From: Ectobacillus sp. JY-23
GTDB taxonomy: Bacteria > Bacillota > Bacilli > Bacillales > Bacillaceae_G
Assembly (NCBI RefSeq): GCF_023022965.1
Contig: NZ_CP095462.1
Coordinates: 186,001 to 250,000, forward strand
DNA length: 64,000 nucleotides
Direction of reading: 5' to 3'
This document shows, in pieces, positions 7,426 through 17,022 of the stretch (its first letter is position 1; the number at the start of each line of letters is the position of its first letter). The translations under genes were made by a program, and so were the position numbers. A model generated the notes under the pieces. It was not told the origin of the DNA. It did no database searches and saw only the letters and a program-made list of their open reading frames with translations.

Positions 7426-8442
7426 GGCGATTAAAGGAAGTAAAATGAGACTTACCCAACCGATAAGAGGATATAACATGTGAAGTAATTGTCCATAGCC
7501 GACATGGCTAATCATATAGCTAATCAAGAGAATGATGTATATAAAGCCGTTATTTCGCCAACCGGTCATCGATTGTAGCTGTCGATTCATGCCATACACA
7601 TTGCCAATTAAGGTTGTAAATACTTCACCGAATATGACGAGAACAAAAAAGAAATGAAAGGTTTGATTAAACCTTTTTACAACCTCAGCCATTGGGATGT
7701 CATATTGATAAAATTGATCTACTGTTAAAATAGCGAGTTGGCTGCATAGTAAGATGCCGAATAAGCCAGCTCCTCCTACTATACCGCCCCATTTGATAAC
7801 CTTTTCATCTTTTATCTCGCTAGCTAAAGGGACAAGTACACTTTGTGCCAATGCTAAATTCATGGCCACATATGTAATAGGATTGGTCACCCATTTTATA
7901 TTCCAAGATTCCGCAGGTATAGCCACTGTCAGAGTTGGTCCGGTTTGAGCTACGGTTATAACATACATCGTTATAATAAAGAACATCATAATGGGAACAA
8001 CGAGTGTATTTACTTCAAAAATCCCTTGTAAGCCGCGGGTCAACACTAGGATACAAGCAATAACAGTTATGATAACCCCAATACTACGAGGCAATTGCAA
8101 TTGTTCTTTAAATACAGAACCTGCTCCCGATAACATCACACTTGTAACACCCAGTAGTACCATTAACAGCAGAACATTAATAAGTCTGCCGAATATATTG
8201 CCGAACAAATATATATTAAATTCTTGTGCGGAGTGCGCCTTAATTCGTGTTGCAAGAAGCATCATCTTTGTGCCGAGCCAAACAAAGAGTAAACCGCTTA
8301 TAAAAATACCAATTGTTCCATATGTACCATGCATTGTAAAAAATTCAACTATTTCACGTCCGGTTGCAAAGCCGGCACCGACTACAGTTCCAATATAAGT
8401 TGCTGCTATTCTTCCTGTTATTTTCCAGCGTTGCTTATCCAT
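7408..8442 (-). CDS. ykvI: YkvI family membrane transporter-like protein
   Basis: The protein has 344 residues and about ten transmembrane helices. It opens with IAATYIGTVVGAGFATGREI, an unwound glycine-rich first helix typical of the APC superfamily, and matches the YkvI family of Bacilli, whose substrate is not established. A GGGAGGGATCG ribosome site precedes ATG. Monocistronic. It is related to spore germinant permeases in fold, but its neighbours give no hint of a germination role. Confidence 0.7.
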   Translation of the reverse strand: MDKQRWKITGRIAATYIGTVVGAGFATGREIVEFFTMHGTYGTIGIFISGLLFVWLGTKMMLLATRIKAHSAQEFNIYLFGNIFGRLINVLLLMVLLGVTSVMLSGAGSVFKEQLQLPRSIGVIITVIACILVLTRGLQGIFEVNTLVVPIMMFFIITMYVITVAQTGPTLTVAIPAESWNIKWVTNPITYVAMNLALAQSVLVPLASEIKDEKVIKWGGIVGGAGLFGILLCSQLAILTVDQFYQYDIPMAEVVKRFNQTFHFFFVLVIFGEVFTTLIGNVYGMNRQLQSMTGWRNNGFIYIILLISYMISHVGYGQLLHMLYPLIGWVSLILLPLIAIKKHP

Positions 8443-8606
8443 ACGATCCCTCCCCTACATACATATGAACAAGCCCTTACAAATAGAAGCCCCTTGTTTT
8501 ATCAAGCCATAACATATTCCGTCTTATTTTAGGTGATACTAGTTGTAGTCGATGTCTAGTACGTTTTGTTTGTGTTGTTTTGTTTTTAATGATATTTTGT
8601 ATTATA

Positions 8607-8621
8607 TAATAATTATTATAA
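8607..8621. promoter_or_regulatory. PerR-like box upstream of dps
   Basis: TAATAATTATTATAA matches the PerR consensus TTATAATNATTATAA at every position but the second. It overlaps a TATAAT at 8605-8610 and ends 16 bases before the chosen start codon. Confidence 0.7.
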
Positions 8622-8637
8622 AGATAAGGTGATGGAT

Positions 8638-9087
8638 ATGATAAATGTAACGAATGGTAATGTAGTAGCTGTATTAAATAAGCAAGTTGCAAATTGGAAT
8701 GTTTTGTTTGTGAAGTTACATAATTTTCATTGGTATGTACAAGGGCCACAATTTTTTACACTTCATGCAAAATTTGAGGAACTATATAATGAAGCTGCGA
8801 CATACGTAGATGAATTAGCAGAGCGTATTTTAGCATTGCATGGTAAACCAGTTGCCACAATGAAAGAGTATTTGGACATGTCTACAGTACAAGAAAGCAA
8901 CAGCAACGAGAGTGCGGAAGAAATGGTCCAAATTTTAGTTAATGATTTTTCAGCACTTATCCAAGAGCTAAAGCAAGGGATGGATGTAGCTAACGAAGCC
9001 AATGATGAAACTACAGCTGACATGCTGCTTGCCATTCACACTTCTCTTGAAAAGCACGTTTGGATGCTAAATGCGTTCTTAAAGTGA
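8638..9087 (+). CDS. mrgA: Dps/MrgA family ferritin-like DNA-binding protein
   Basis: The protein has 149 residues from ATG 8638, which follows AAGGTGA at good spacing; ATG 8632 and GTG 8629 are alternatives. [21 protein letters not shown] holds the intersubunit ferroxidase ligands (His, His, and later Asp/Glu in DELAERI). Dps dodecamers oxidise iron with hydrogen peroxide and coat DNA. B. subtilis mrgA is repressed by PerR, and the near-perfect PerR box just upstream supports the same control here. Confidence 0.85.
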   Translation: MINVTNGNVVAVLNKQVANWNVLFVKLHNFHWYVQGPQFFTLHAKFEELYNEAATYVDELAERILALHGKPVATMKEYLDMSTVQESNSNESAEEMVQILVNDFSALIQELKQGMDVANEANDETTADMLLAIHTSLEKHVWMLNAFLK

Positions 9088-9145
9088 TAGAAAGCTGCAT
9101 GTGCTATAATGAAAGAAATGGTGCATGCAGAAGGGAAGAACGACA

Positions 9146-10096
9146 TTGCTTAAAATACCTGTAACTATTTTGACGGGCTTTCTGGGATCAGGAAAGACAA
9201 CGTTATTGAATCGTATTTTATCTGAACAGCATGGGCAAAAGCTTGCTGTCATCGTAAATGAAATTGGTAAGATTGGCATTGACCATAAATTAATTGTAAA
9301 TGTCGATGAAGAAATTATGGAAATGACCAATGGCTGTTTATGCTGTACGGTAAGAGAAGACTTATTAATTTCCTTAAAACAGCTATTGCAGGCTAAGAGA
9401 AATAACGAAGCACAATTCGAAGGACTAGTCATTGAGACTACCGGTCTGGCGAATCCTGGTCCCATTATCCAAACCTTTTTTCTTGATCCGGTAATTCAAG
9501 ATGCATATGAAATAAACGGTGTCATTACTGTTGTGGATGCTTTTCATATCGAACAACACTTTACAAAAGGCTTAGAAGCAAAAGAACAAATTGCATTTGC
9601 TGATAAGATTTTGCTCAATAAAACGGACCTTATTGTGCAGGACAAACAGAAGGAATTACAAGCATTGCTGCAAAGCATAAATCCTACTGCAGAGATTATT
9701 CCGGCGGTAACATGTGAAACAAATATAGAAGCATTATTGCGTATTCAAACATTTCGCATGCGTGACACATTAGAGATTCGTTCTCATCATCCCGGGCATC
9801 TGAACGATGTAATGACATGTGTACTTAGAGAAACAAAGCCAATTGACCTTCATAAATTTAATGAATGGATGACAGCTGTTGTTGGAGAACTTGGAGAATA
9901 TTTATACCGTTATAAAGGTATATTGAATGTGAAACAAACAAATCGACGCATCGTCTTTCAAGGTGTTCATACGCTGTTTGCCGCTTCTTATGATAGAGAG
10001 TGGGGGGAGGAAAAGCGTGTGAGTGAAATTGTCATTATCGGTAAACATTTGAATAGAGAATGGTTTGAAGAACATTTTCGAAATTGTACGTCATAA
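9146..10096 (+). CDS. COG0523 GTPase (CobW/ZigA-type metallochaperone-like)
   Basis: The protein has 316 residues from TTG 9146, preferred because GAAGGGA precedes it at good spacing and the product then begins MLKIPVTILTGFLGSGKTT like the family; ATG 9125 would add seven residues. Walker A is at about 11-19, the metal-binding CLCC at 64-67, the guanine motif NKTD follows, and a CobW C-terminal domain closes the protein. It lacks a visible Zur box, unlike ZagA 1 kb away. Target protein and metal are not shown. Confidence 0.78.
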   Translation: MLKIPVTILTGFLGSGKTTLLNRILSEQHGQKLAVIVNEIGKIGIDHKLIVNVDEEIMEMTNGCLCCTVREDLLISLKQLLQAKRNNEAQFEGLVIETTGLANPGPIIQTFFLDPVIQDAYEINGVITVVDAFHIEQHFTKGLEAKEQIAFADKILLNKTDLIVQDKQKELQALLQSINPTAEIIPAVTCETNIEALLRIQTFRMRDTLEIRSHHPGHLNDVMTCVLRETKPIDLHKFNEWMTAVVGELGEYLYRYKGILNVKQTNRRIVFQGVHTLFAASYDREWGEEKRVSEIVIIGKHLNREWFEEHFRNCTS

Positions 10097-10130
10097 AAAA
10101 CTTCGCGGAAAACCGCGAAGTTTTTTCTTT
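10095..10130. terminator. Bidirectional terminator (COG0523 gene / znuA)
   Basis: AAAAAACTTCGCGG / CCGCGAAGTTTTTT, 14 bp, loop AAAA. Confidence 0.88.
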
Positions 10131-10133
10131 TCA

Positions 10134-11108
10134 TTAGTTCATAGCAGTGTCTAATACTTTTATATTTTCTTTCATTAGAGTGACATAGTCTTTTTTATCT
10201 TTTAGCTCTTCTTCTGAAACCGTTGATAAATGATGCAAACGAAGAATTTTTGCACCTGTCTCTTTTTGAATGACTTCAGCAACTTTAGGTGTGGCAAAGG
10301 TTTCAAATAAAATATAGGATAAGTTATGTTCTTTAGCTGTTTCTGCAACAGCTGCTAGTTGTTTTTGTGATGGTTCATCGGATGAGGACAAACCTGCAAC
10401 TGGAATTTGTTTTAAGCCATAATTATACTCCCAATATCCGTATGCTGCATGTGAAACAAGGACTTCTTTTGTTTTAGAATTATTAACTGTCTCTTTTAGT
10501 TGTGCTTCTAAATCGAGTAATTGTGTTTTTAGATCGTTAAAGTTTTTTTCAAAGTCCTGTTTATGGCTTGGCTGTAATGCAACAAGCGCATTTTTAATAT
10601 TTTCAGCTTGCTTCAACGCATTTTTGGGATCTAGCCAAATATGAGGGTCATAATCGTGATGGTGCTCATTCTCATTGTGAGCATCTTCGTTTTCATGATT
10701 ATGCCCTTCATGGTTAGCCTGGTTTTCATGTTCATCTGCAAACTTAATTAGAGCAACATCTTTTGAAGAGTCAATCATCTTTACGTCTTCTTTTTCTAAG
10801 GATTTTTCAATATCTTCTACAAAAGGCTCTAAATCAACACCATTGTATACAAATAAATCGGAATTCGCCAATTTCACAATTTGTTTTTGAGAAGGTTCAT
10901 ACGTATGAGCATCAGCTCCGGCAGGGTAAATAGATGTTACATTAACATGTTCACCACCAATTTTCTTTGTGAAATCTTGAAGCGGGAAAATGGTTGTATA
11001 TACTTCTAACTTATCATCTGCTTCTTTTTTAGCAGAGTCATTGTTGCCACAAGCTGACAGTGCCGAAAGAGCCAGTGCTGCCGAAAGCAACAGAGAAAAT
11101 TTTTTCAT
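10134..11108 (-). CDS. znuA: Zinc ABC transporter substrate-binding lipoprotein ZnuA
   Basis: The protein has 324 residues with a lipobox ending LSALSAC at Cys20. It belongs to the cluster A-I metal-binding lipoproteins. The metal ligand region GADAHTYEPS (His68), a His/Glu-rich flexible loop at residues 126-157, and DPHIW are typical of zinc members, as is LVSHAAYGY. The usual permease and ATPase (znuB, znuC) are not next to it, so they must lie elsewhere. A Zur-like box is 42 bp upstream. Confidence 0.88.
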   Translation of the reverse strand: MKKFSLLLSAALALSALSACGNNDSAKKEADDKLEVYTTIFPLQDFTKKIGGEHVNVTSIYPAGADAHTYEPSQKQIVKLANSDLFVYNGVDLEPFVEDIEKSLEKEDVKMIDSSKDVALIKFADEHENQANHEGHNHENEDAHNENEHHHDYDPHIWLDPKNALKQAENIKNALVALQPSHKQDFEKNFNDLKTQLLDLEAQLKETVNNSKTKEVLVSHAAYGYWEYNYGLKQIPVAGLSSSDEPSQKQLAAVAETAKEHNLSYILFETFATPKVAEVIQKETGAKILRLHHLSTVSEEELKDKKDYVTLMKENIKVLDTAMN

Positions 11109-11149
11109 AGATGTTTCTTCCTTTCACCTTATATTGTCCATAGCATATT

Positions 11150-11170
11150 TTATCGTAATTATTTCGATTT
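11150..11170. promoter_or_regulatory. Zur box of znuA
   Basis: The 21-mer has the core ATCGTAATTATTTCGATTT and matches AAATCGTAATNATTACGATTT at 17 of 20 scored positions. It lies in the 72-bp gap between zagA and znuA. Confidence 0.75.
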
Positions 11171-11180
11171 GTAAAAACTT

Positions 11181-12362
11181 TTATCCCTCGTACACAAACT
11201 CAGGGAGCGGATCTGTGAAAGAGTTCCAATTCATCTTCATTTCTTCATCCGTCAGCACACATGCATCTAAAGCATCTTGAATTTCCTGTTTGTTCATATC
11301 AATGCCAATTAACACAAGTTCTGTCATGCGGTCACCGTATACGTCATCCCAACGCTTTAACATATCCGGATCATCTGCGAGCGTTTGTTTTTGCTCTTCC
11401 AGTGAATAAGTGGCAACCCACTCTCCAGCACCCTGAATTGTAATGGAAGAACCGGCTTGTGAGATTAGTCCTGTCATATCATTGCGAGTCGCAACCCAGA
11501 AAAAGCCTTTTGCACGTACAACATCAAGCGGCCAATTTTCCAAGAAATTCATGAAGCGAGCAGGATGAAACGGTCGCTTCTTTCTATATACGAAAGATGA
11601 AATCCCGTATTCCTCTGTTTCCGGAACATGTTCTTCATTTAACTCTTTAATCCATCCGGCAGCTTGACTAGCTTTGTCAAAATCAAAGAGATTTGTGTTC
11701 AATACTTCGTGCAAAGAAACTTTAGAATAAGAGGTACAAATAATATTCGCTTCCGGATTTAGCTTATGAAGCAGGTTGTACAGTTCATTAGCATCTTCTT
11801 TATTTAATAAATCAATTTTATTTAATAAAATAACGTCTGCAAATTCAATTTGATCAATGAGCAGGTCAATCACTTCACGAGTATCATTTGCATCTGTACC
11901 TTGTTGGCGGTCCAGTAAGCTTTCTCCTGATGCGTAGTCGTCCCAAAAACGATTTGCATCTACCACAGTTACCATCGTATCAAGGCGACATTTCTTTGAA
12001 AGATCAATACCGAGCTCTTCATCAATGTAAGTAAATGTTTGTGCAACAGGAATTGGTTCACTAATACCCGATGATTCAATAACGATATAATCAATATCAC
12101 CGGCATCAACAAGGCGTTCTACTTCGAGTATTAAATCTTCACGAAGTGTGCAGCAAATACAGCCATTTTGCATCTCAACTAGCTTTTCTTCTGTGCGAGA
12201 AAAGCCACCTTGTTTTACTAATGCTGCGTCCACATTTACTTCGCTCATATCATTCACAATTACAGCAACTTTTAACCCTTGACGGTTTGTGAGAATGTGA
12301 TTCAATAATGTGGTTTTGCCAGCACCTAGATAGCCGCTTAAGACAGTTACAGGTATTTTCAT
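11181..12362 (-). CDS. zagA: Zinc metallochaperone GTPase ZagA (YciC)
   Basis: The protein has 393 residues, close to B. subtilis YciC/ZagA. Walker [10 protein letters not shown] is at 10-18, CICC at 68-71, Walker B-like ESSG follows, then NKID and a C-terminal CobW domain ([22 protein letters not shown]). ZagA hands zinc to folate enzyme FolE under zinc limitation in B. subtilis. Two Zur-like boxes lie upstream, a doubled arrangement also known for B. subtilis yciC. Read-through into znuA is possible. Confidence 0.88.
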   Translation of the reverse strand: MKIPVTVLSGYLGAGKTTLLNHILTNRQGLKVAVIVNDMSEVNVDAALVKQGGFSRTEEKLVEMQNGCICCTLREDLILEVERLVDAGDIDYIVIESSGISEPIPVAQTFTYIDEELGIDLSKKCRLDTMVTVVDANRFWDDYASGESLLDRQQGTDANDTREVIDLLIDQIEFADVILLNKIDLLNKEDANELYNLLHKLNPEANIICTSYSKVSLHEVLNTNLFDFDKASQAAGWIKELNEEHVPETEEYGISSFVYRKKRPFHPARFMNFLENWPLDVVRAKGFFWVATRNDMTGLISQAGSSITIQGAGEWVATYSLEEQKQTLADDPDMLKRWDDVYGDRMTELVLIGIDMNKQEIQDALDACVLTDEEMKMNWNSFTDPLPEFVYEG

Positions 12363-12403
12363 TATCTTATATCCTCCTGGTAAAATAACTTGTTATACAG
12401 ATT

Positions 12404-12424
12404 AAAACAAAATTATTACGATTT
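12404..12424. promoter_or_regulatory. Proximal Zur box of zagA
   Basis: Right half ATTATTACGATTT is perfect; the left half AAAACAAAAT carries three mismatches. It lies 42 bp before the zagA start. Confidence 0.68.
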
Positions 12425-12469
12425 AAAAAATACTTATCGAGTATACTACTATTCTATAAAATGTGCAAT

Positions 12470-12490
12470 AAATAGTTATGATTTCGATTT
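12470..12490. promoter_or_regulatory. Distal Zur box of zagA
   Basis: AAATAGTTAT then GATTTCGATTT matches the Zur consensus at 17 of 20 positions, 108 bp before zagA. Confidence 0.6.
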
Positions 12491-12616
12491 GTATAAGTGC
12501 AACTAGAAAAACGATATTTTCTTTTAGGCTAGGAGCGGATGATATGAGGTTATAATCATGTAAAATCTGAATCATATATGCCGAGTGGGACATTCAAGCA
12601 CTTTAACTTTTTAGAT

Positions 12617-12778
12617 TGTGTTAAAGCTTGATATTAGCAATTCGCACTTGTTAATTGGAGTGGAAGGAGTGAGACAGCGGGTCAAGAGGGATCCTCCGCA
12701 GGCGCGTAGCACGAGGATCCCTGATCGCCGGCAGAAGGCGAACCCCTACAACGTCAATTAACAGAGAACTTTAACACA
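12617..12778. repeat. Interspersed repeat element with nested inverted ends (162 bp)
   Basis: Outer ends TGTGTTAAAG (12617-12626) and CTTTAACACA (12769-12778) are inverted. Inner arms TGTTAATTG and CAATTAACA are inverted as well. Between them is GC-rich DNA (GGAGTGGAAGGAGTGAGACA, GATCCTCCGCAGGCGCGTAG) unlike the AT-rich flanks. The composition resembles the small non-coding repeats scattered through Bacillaceae genomes. A divergent relative is at 21806-21933. Confidence 0.65.
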
Positions 12779-12974
12779 GCTATTTTTTAAGGTCTGTTAT
12801 ATTAGAAAAGTTATTTTCCTTATATAGCATTTAATCACTGATGTTTCATCAGTAACTTAGGATGCGGCATGATGATGCGCAAGGTGCAAGTATGAATAAG
12901 GTAATACATTAATAGGACAAGCATATGATAGATACATATAGAAAAGAAATAGAAGATGAAGTAGGAGGTAAATT

Positions 12975-13949
12975 ATGACGTCGAGCATAAAGGACTGGCT
13001 TGCCGCTCTTTTATTTTTAAGTCTATTATTTTTATTTTTAGGAGTAGACTTTACAGCGCTTGCATCATTGCATATGAGTATTGCACCGGATTGGCGCAAT
13101 ATGATTGTCATGTTTTTAAGTGTGTTTTTAGAGGCGATGCCATTTGTAATAGTTGGTGTATTTGCCTCGGCGTGTATTCAAACTTTTATTTCAGAAGCAC
13201 AAATTAAGAGACTGATACCTAAGTTTCCTGTTGTAGGAATCCTACCAGCAGCATGTATCGGCCTTATTTTTCCTATGTGCGAATGCGTGATTATTCCTGT
13301 TGTTCGTCGTTTAATACAAAAAGGCTTGCCGGTTCATTTAGGGATTGTAATGATTGTGAGTGTTCCCATCCTAAATCCCATCGTATTTGCATCTACCTAT
13401 TATGCATTTCGCTCTACACCGCAAATGGCATATGATCGAATGGTGGTGGCAGGGATATCAGCCATATTGATTGGTGTTGCAATGTATATCTTATATACAG
13501 AAAGAAAAGATGTATTGCAACCTTACGAAGAGCAAGTAGAAGTAACACATGTGCATGGAAGGTTTTTTACAACTATGCATCATGCTGCTGACGAGTTTTT
13601 TGAAGCGGGAAAATATGTAGTAATTGGAGCATTTGTTGCTAGTATATTTCAAACTTTTTTATCTAGAGATGTATTAACAAGCTTTGCTGCAAATGAGTTT
13701 GTTTCACCATTTATTATGATGGTATTTGCATATATTCTCTCTCTATGCTCTGAAGCCGATGCTTTTATTGCTGCATCTTTGCAGCATGCATTTCCAGCAA
13801 AGCCGTTGCTCGCTTTTCTTGTATTTGGCCCAATGCTTGACTTTAAAAATACACTCATGCTATTTGCTTATTTTAAAAAGAAATTTGCATTTGTTTTAAT
13901 AGGGGTTATTAGTATAATAGTTTACCTTGTTTCTATTTTGTATAGATGA
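12975..13949 (+). CDS. ycgR: YcgR-type permease (DUF318 family)
   Basis: The protein has 324 residues and about eight helices. The paired motifs MPFVIVGVFASACIQTF, IGLIFPMCECVIIPVVRR and SLCSEADAFIAASLQHAF, with their conserved Cys, are typical of this permease family, which also includes ArsP. It is followed after 56 bp by a YcgQ-type partner, as in B. subtilis ycgR-ycgQ. The position beside the zinc genes suggests a metal role, but no Zur box was found. A 17-codon frame (MIDTYRKEIEDEVGGKL) ends in an ATGA overlap with the start and may couple translation. Confidence 0.75.
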   Translation: MTSSIKDWLAALLFLSLLFLFLGVDFTALASLHMSIAPDWRNMIVMFLSVFLEAMPFVIVGVFASACIQTFISEAQIKRLIPKFPVVGILPAACIGLIFPMCECVIIPVVRRLIQKGLPVHLGIVMIVSVPILNPIVFASTYYAFRSTPQMAYDRMVVAGISAILIGVAMYILYTERKDVLQPYEEQVEVTHVHGRFFTTMHHAADEFFEAGKYVVIGAFVASIFQTFLSRDVLTSFAANEFVSPFIMMVFAYILSLCSEADAFIAASLQHAFPAKPLLAFLVFGPMLDFKNTLMLFAYFKKKFAFVLIGVISIIVYLVSILYR

Positions 13950-14005
13950 CATATGGGGCCTAAAAAAACTAACTATGAAATTCTTATAATGATAGGGGGA
14001 ATTGA

Positions 14006-14818
14006 ATGCAAGACCGCATGCGATTTCATATGTTAATTCGAGGTGTCATTTTTCTAGGGTTTGCTATGGCTTTATTTAAGCTGTTGTTAACAGGAGATAT
14101 TATAAATTTTATTGCCCCTAAAATGTTTCCATTCATTTGGTTGATGTGTGGTGCCTCACTGTTGCTTGGCTGCATACAATTGTTTCGAAGCGATGGAGCG
14201 GTTTGTTTATGCGAGCGCCACACATTACCGAAAACGACGATGGCATCCCTTTCCTTGTACACACTGTTTTTATCACCTATTGTTTTAGTTTTTGTTTTTT
14301 CAACAGTTGGGTTAGATGGAAGGGTTGCTGCTAAACGGGGGGTTAACTTAACAGGGGAACAAATGATTATACAAGACATAGAAGAAGAGCCGTTTTTGCA
14401 AATATCGACTCCGCCGGAAGGTTATTATGAAAACCTTGAAAAAAAGCTAAAGCAAGCAGCAATGATTGACGTAACCGATGATGAATATATTTCTATTATG
14501 GATGTGATTGGGCAAGATGTAGAAGGCTTTTCTGGTAAGAAAATACGCTTGATCGGATTTGTACATCGAGAGGATGAGCTGGACCGGAATACGATTATTA
14601 TTGCAAGGCATGGGATTACATGTTGTGCTGCAGATTCATCCGTTTTAGGCATGTTAGCCGTTGGCGAAACATCACAGCTATCAGAAGGACAATGGATTCA
14701 AGTAGAAGGGGTACTTTCAGCTACTACGTATATTGATACATTGCTACCTATTGTAAATTTGCAATCTATTCAAACGATAGATGCACCGAGAGAGCAGTAT
14801 GTGTACCAAAAGTTTTAA
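14006..14818 (+). CDS. ycgQ: YcgQ-type TIGR03943 family permease subunit
   Basis: The protein has 270 residues. Three or four N-terminal helices (LIRGVIFLGFAMALFKLLLT, PFIWLMCGASLLLGCIQL, SLYTLFLSPIVLVFVF) are followed by an extracellular domain with the family motif RHGITCCAADSSVLG. It is always paired with a YcgR-type permease and probably forms one complex with it. AGGGGGAATTG precedes the ATG. Substrate not established. Confidence 0.78.
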   Translation: MQDRMRFHMLIRGVIFLGFAMALFKLLLTGDIINFIAPKMFPFIWLMCGASLLLGCIQLFRSDGAVCLCERHTLPKTTMASLSLYTLFLSPIVLVFVFSTVGLDGRVAAKRGVNLTGEQMIIQDIEEEPFLQISTPPEGYYENLEKKLKQAAMIDVTDDEYISIMDVIGQDVEGFSGKKIRLIGFVHREDELDRNTIIIARHGITCCAADSSVLGMLAVGETSQLSEGQWIQVEGVLSATTYIDTLLPIVNLQSIQTIDAPREQYVYQKF

Positions 14819-14920
14819 AAATGGAAGTGATATTTCCTGATTTTCCGGCATATGTAGAAAGCTTTACCTCATATATATGAGGTAAGCAAGACGACATAGC
14901 GTTCAGAGAGGGAGATTGCG

Positions 14921-15070
14921 ATGGAATATCTATTTGAAGCGCTCGTTATTATCATTGCATTATGCATACCTTTAGTATTTGTGGTTTTATTTTTGCATGA
15001 ATTAATTAAAGGATTAGGGAGCTCAACAGCCATCACGCCCAAGCAGGAGAATCCATATCAAGACAGCTGA
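14921..15070 (+). CDS. Small single-span membrane protein (49 aa)
   Basis: ATG behind GAGAGGGAGATTGCG. One long hydrophobic helix (residues 6-27, ending VVLFLHELIKG) is followed by a polar tail SSTAITPKQENPYQDS. A terminator overlaps the stop codon, which supports a real transcription unit. It may be the last gene of the ycgRQ unit, 102 bp after ycgQ. I recognise no family. Confidence 0.55.
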   Translation: MEYLFEALVIIIALCIPLVFVVLFLHELIKGLGSSTAITPKQENPYQDS

Positions 15071-15095
15071 CCTTTTAATGGGTCAGCTTTTTTTA
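15065..15095 (+). terminator. Terminator after the small membrane protein
   Basis: AGCTGACC / GGTCAGCT, loop TTTTAATG, followed by a T run. Confidence 0.8.
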
Positions 15096-15401
15096 TAAAT
15101 TGGTTTCAGTCTACGAAGAAAAGGTTTTGTATATTCATCATTTCAAATAAGATAATTCGCATGCTTTCTTATGATTTATATGTAGATACAGAAAAATATG
15201 GTATAATTCATGAAAATAAGAGATATACAAGGTAATTTATAAGAAAAAGACTGTACTGTGCAAGACAACACTATAACAAATTCATCTGTTTTGTATAAGA
15301 AAACAATCAGCGCTTCTCCTCCCCATCGTTGGTACGATGCACCTTGGTACCACTGAGGAAGGAGATATCGTGATGAAAAAGATTAAAGGAGTAGTGAAGG
15401 A
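15096..15401 (+). other. Leader region of the HD hydrolase with a coupled upstream frame
   Basis: A 15-codon frame, MKKIKGVVKEWSDVH (15373-15420), has the strong ribosome site AAGGAG and overlaps the start of the next gene out of frame, suggesting translational coupling. Before it a small dyad TGGTAC/GTACCA (15330-15352) is visible. Despite the GGTACCA string there is no T-box core and no downstream terminator. Confidence 0.4.
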
Positions 15402-15965
15402 ATGGAGCGATGTACATTAGACAGGTGGATGAAGGCTGTAGAAATGGCCACAGTTGCACATATGGAGCAAGCGAGAAAAGGAAATGGTGTACCCTATATT
15501 ACGCATCCGTATACAGTAGCACTTTTATTAACACACGCAGGCTGTCGGGAAGAGGTTATAATTGCAGGACTGCTTCATGATACAATTGAAGACACCACTA
15601 TTCGTTACGAAGATATTCGCAAAGAATTTGGCGATGTGGTTGCAGAACTTGTACTGGAGTGCACAGAGTTAGATCGAACTAAGAGTTGGGAAGAACGTAA
15701 ACAACAGACAATTGAAAAGTTGAGCCGTATCTCTATGGACGCTTGTATGATTGCATGTGCTGATAAGTTGCATAATATTCGGGGCACAGCACAAGAGTTT
15801 TCTATATGTGGTGAGGAGATATGGAAACGCTTTAACCGAGGTAAGGATAAGCAGCAATGGTACTATACATCGGTTGTGGGAGCACTTGGCAAACGTATCC
15901 CCAATACTGAGATATATCAATTGTTAAAAGCGGAAGTAGAAAGGTTATTTAACATAAAAATCTAA
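15402..15965 (+). CDS. MESH1/SpoT-like HD-domain hydrolase
   Basis: The protein has 187 residues, an HD domain only. YITHPYTVALLL, the metal-binding HDTIEDT and ADKLHNIRG match the hydrolase domain of RelA/SpoT and the stand-alone MESH1 type, which removes pyrophosphate from ppGpp or phosphate from NADPH. No synthetase, TGS or ACT domain is present. AAGGA precedes the ATG, which lies within a short upstream frame. The substrate is inferred from family only. Confidence 0.7.
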   Translation: MERCTLDRWMKAVEMATVAHMEQARKGNGVPYITHPYTVALLLTHAGCREEVIIAGLLHDTIEDTTIRYEDIRKEFGDVVAELVLECTELDRTKSWEERKQQTIEKLSRISMDACMIACADKLHNIRGTAQEFSICGEEIWKRFNRGKDKQQWYYTSVVGALGKRIPNTEIYQLLKAEVERLFNIKI

Positions 15966-15967
15966 TG

Positions 15968-15996
15968 AAAAAGAAGCCGCTAGGGCTTCTTTTTTA
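15968..15996. terminator. Bidirectional terminator (HD gene / namA)
   Basis: AAAAAGAAGCC / GGCTTCTTTTT with loop GCTAG; it reaches the end of namA on the other strand. Confidence 0.82.
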
Positions 15997-17022
15997 TCTG
16001 CGCTTAATTGTACCAGGTGCACGTTCATATTGTTTTGGCTCGCTCAATTCAAACCCTAATTCGTTTGCGGCTGTGCGTGGAAAATATGGGTTACGCAACA
16101 ATTCACGGCCGATGAAGATTAAATCTGCTTGCTCGTTTCGCAAAATTTCTTCCGCCTGCAAACCACTAGTGATGAGCCCTACTGCTCCAGTAGCGATTTG
16201 TGCTTCATGCTTAATTTGATTAGAGAACGGAACTTGGTAGCCAGGATACACGTCGATTTGGGCAGGCACTAAAGCGCCTGAACTACAATCTATTACATCT
16301 ACGCCTTGTTCTTTCATCCATTTTGCGAATTGAACATAATCATCTGGTGTAAGACCGTCAGGATGATAGTCAGTGGCAGAAATGCGAACCATAATAGGTC
16401 CAGCCCAAACCCCTTGAATGGCTGTAATAATTTCACGCAAAAAGCGGTAACGATTTTCTGCACTCCCGCCATACTCATCTGTTCTCAGGTTAGAAAGGGG
16501 AGATAAAAATTCATTAATCAAGTAGCCGTGAGCACCGTGAATTTCGATGATATCAAAAGCAGCCTGACGTGCTCTCACAGCAGCAGCCCGAAACGCAGCA
16601 ACAATATCTTTAATTTCATGTGTCGAAAGGGCAAGAGGTGTTTTCATACCATCGTATGGAATAGCAGAAGGTGCAACCGCAGGTGTGTCTACTGCTGCTT
16701 TCCGCCCGGCATGCGCAAGTTGAATAGCTGATTTGGCACCATATTCTCCAATCAAACGAGTCAGAGTCTGTAACCCTTCAATATGAGAATCATCCCAGAT
16801 TCCTAAATCGTTATTGGAAATACGCCCCTCTGGTGTAACAGCCGTAGCTTCTAGCATCACAAGACCGACTTGTCCTGCTGCACGAGACGCATAATGAACT
16901 TGATGAAAGGCATTGACCATACCTTGATTGTCAGCTGAGTACATGCACATTGGTGACATGACAATCCGGTTTTTTAACACAACCTCCCTTAGCATATAGG
17001 GAGAAAACAATAATGAATCCAT
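15994..17022 (-). CDS. namA: NADPH dehydrogenase NamA (YqjM), old yellow enzyme
   Basis: The protein has 342 residues, an FMN-binding TIM barrel of the YqjM class. The flavin-tuning Cys is in MSPMCMYSA near residue 26, the substrate His pair in EIHGAHGYL, and the C-terminal arginine finger region in [11 protein letters not shown]. It reduces activated double bonds of enones and nitro compounds with NADPH and serves in electrophile defence. AGGAGGACTT precedes the ATG. Monocistronic, ending in a shared terminator. Confidence 0.9.
   Translation of the reverse strand: MDSLLFSPYMLREVVLKNRIVMSPMCMYSADNQGMVNAFHQVHYASRAAGQVGLVMLEATAVTPEGRISNNDLGIWDDSHIEGLQTLTRLIGEYGAKSAIQLAHAGRKAAVDTPAVAPSAIPYDGMKTPLALSTHEIKDIVAAFRAAAVRARQAAFDIIEIHGAHGYLINEFLSPLSNLRTDEYGGSAENRYRFLREIITAIQGVWAGPIMVRISATDYHPDGLTPDDYVQFAKWMKEQGVDVIDCSSGALVPAQIDVYPGYQVPFSNQIKHEAQIATGAVGLITSGLQAEEILRNEQADLIFIGRELLRNPYFPRTAANELGFELSEPKQYERAPGTIKRR

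Noticed and set aside
15328-15352. GGTACCA string resembling a T-box core
   Set aside because: The conserved AGGGTGG...CGCG flanks are absent, and no terminator or stem I is present.
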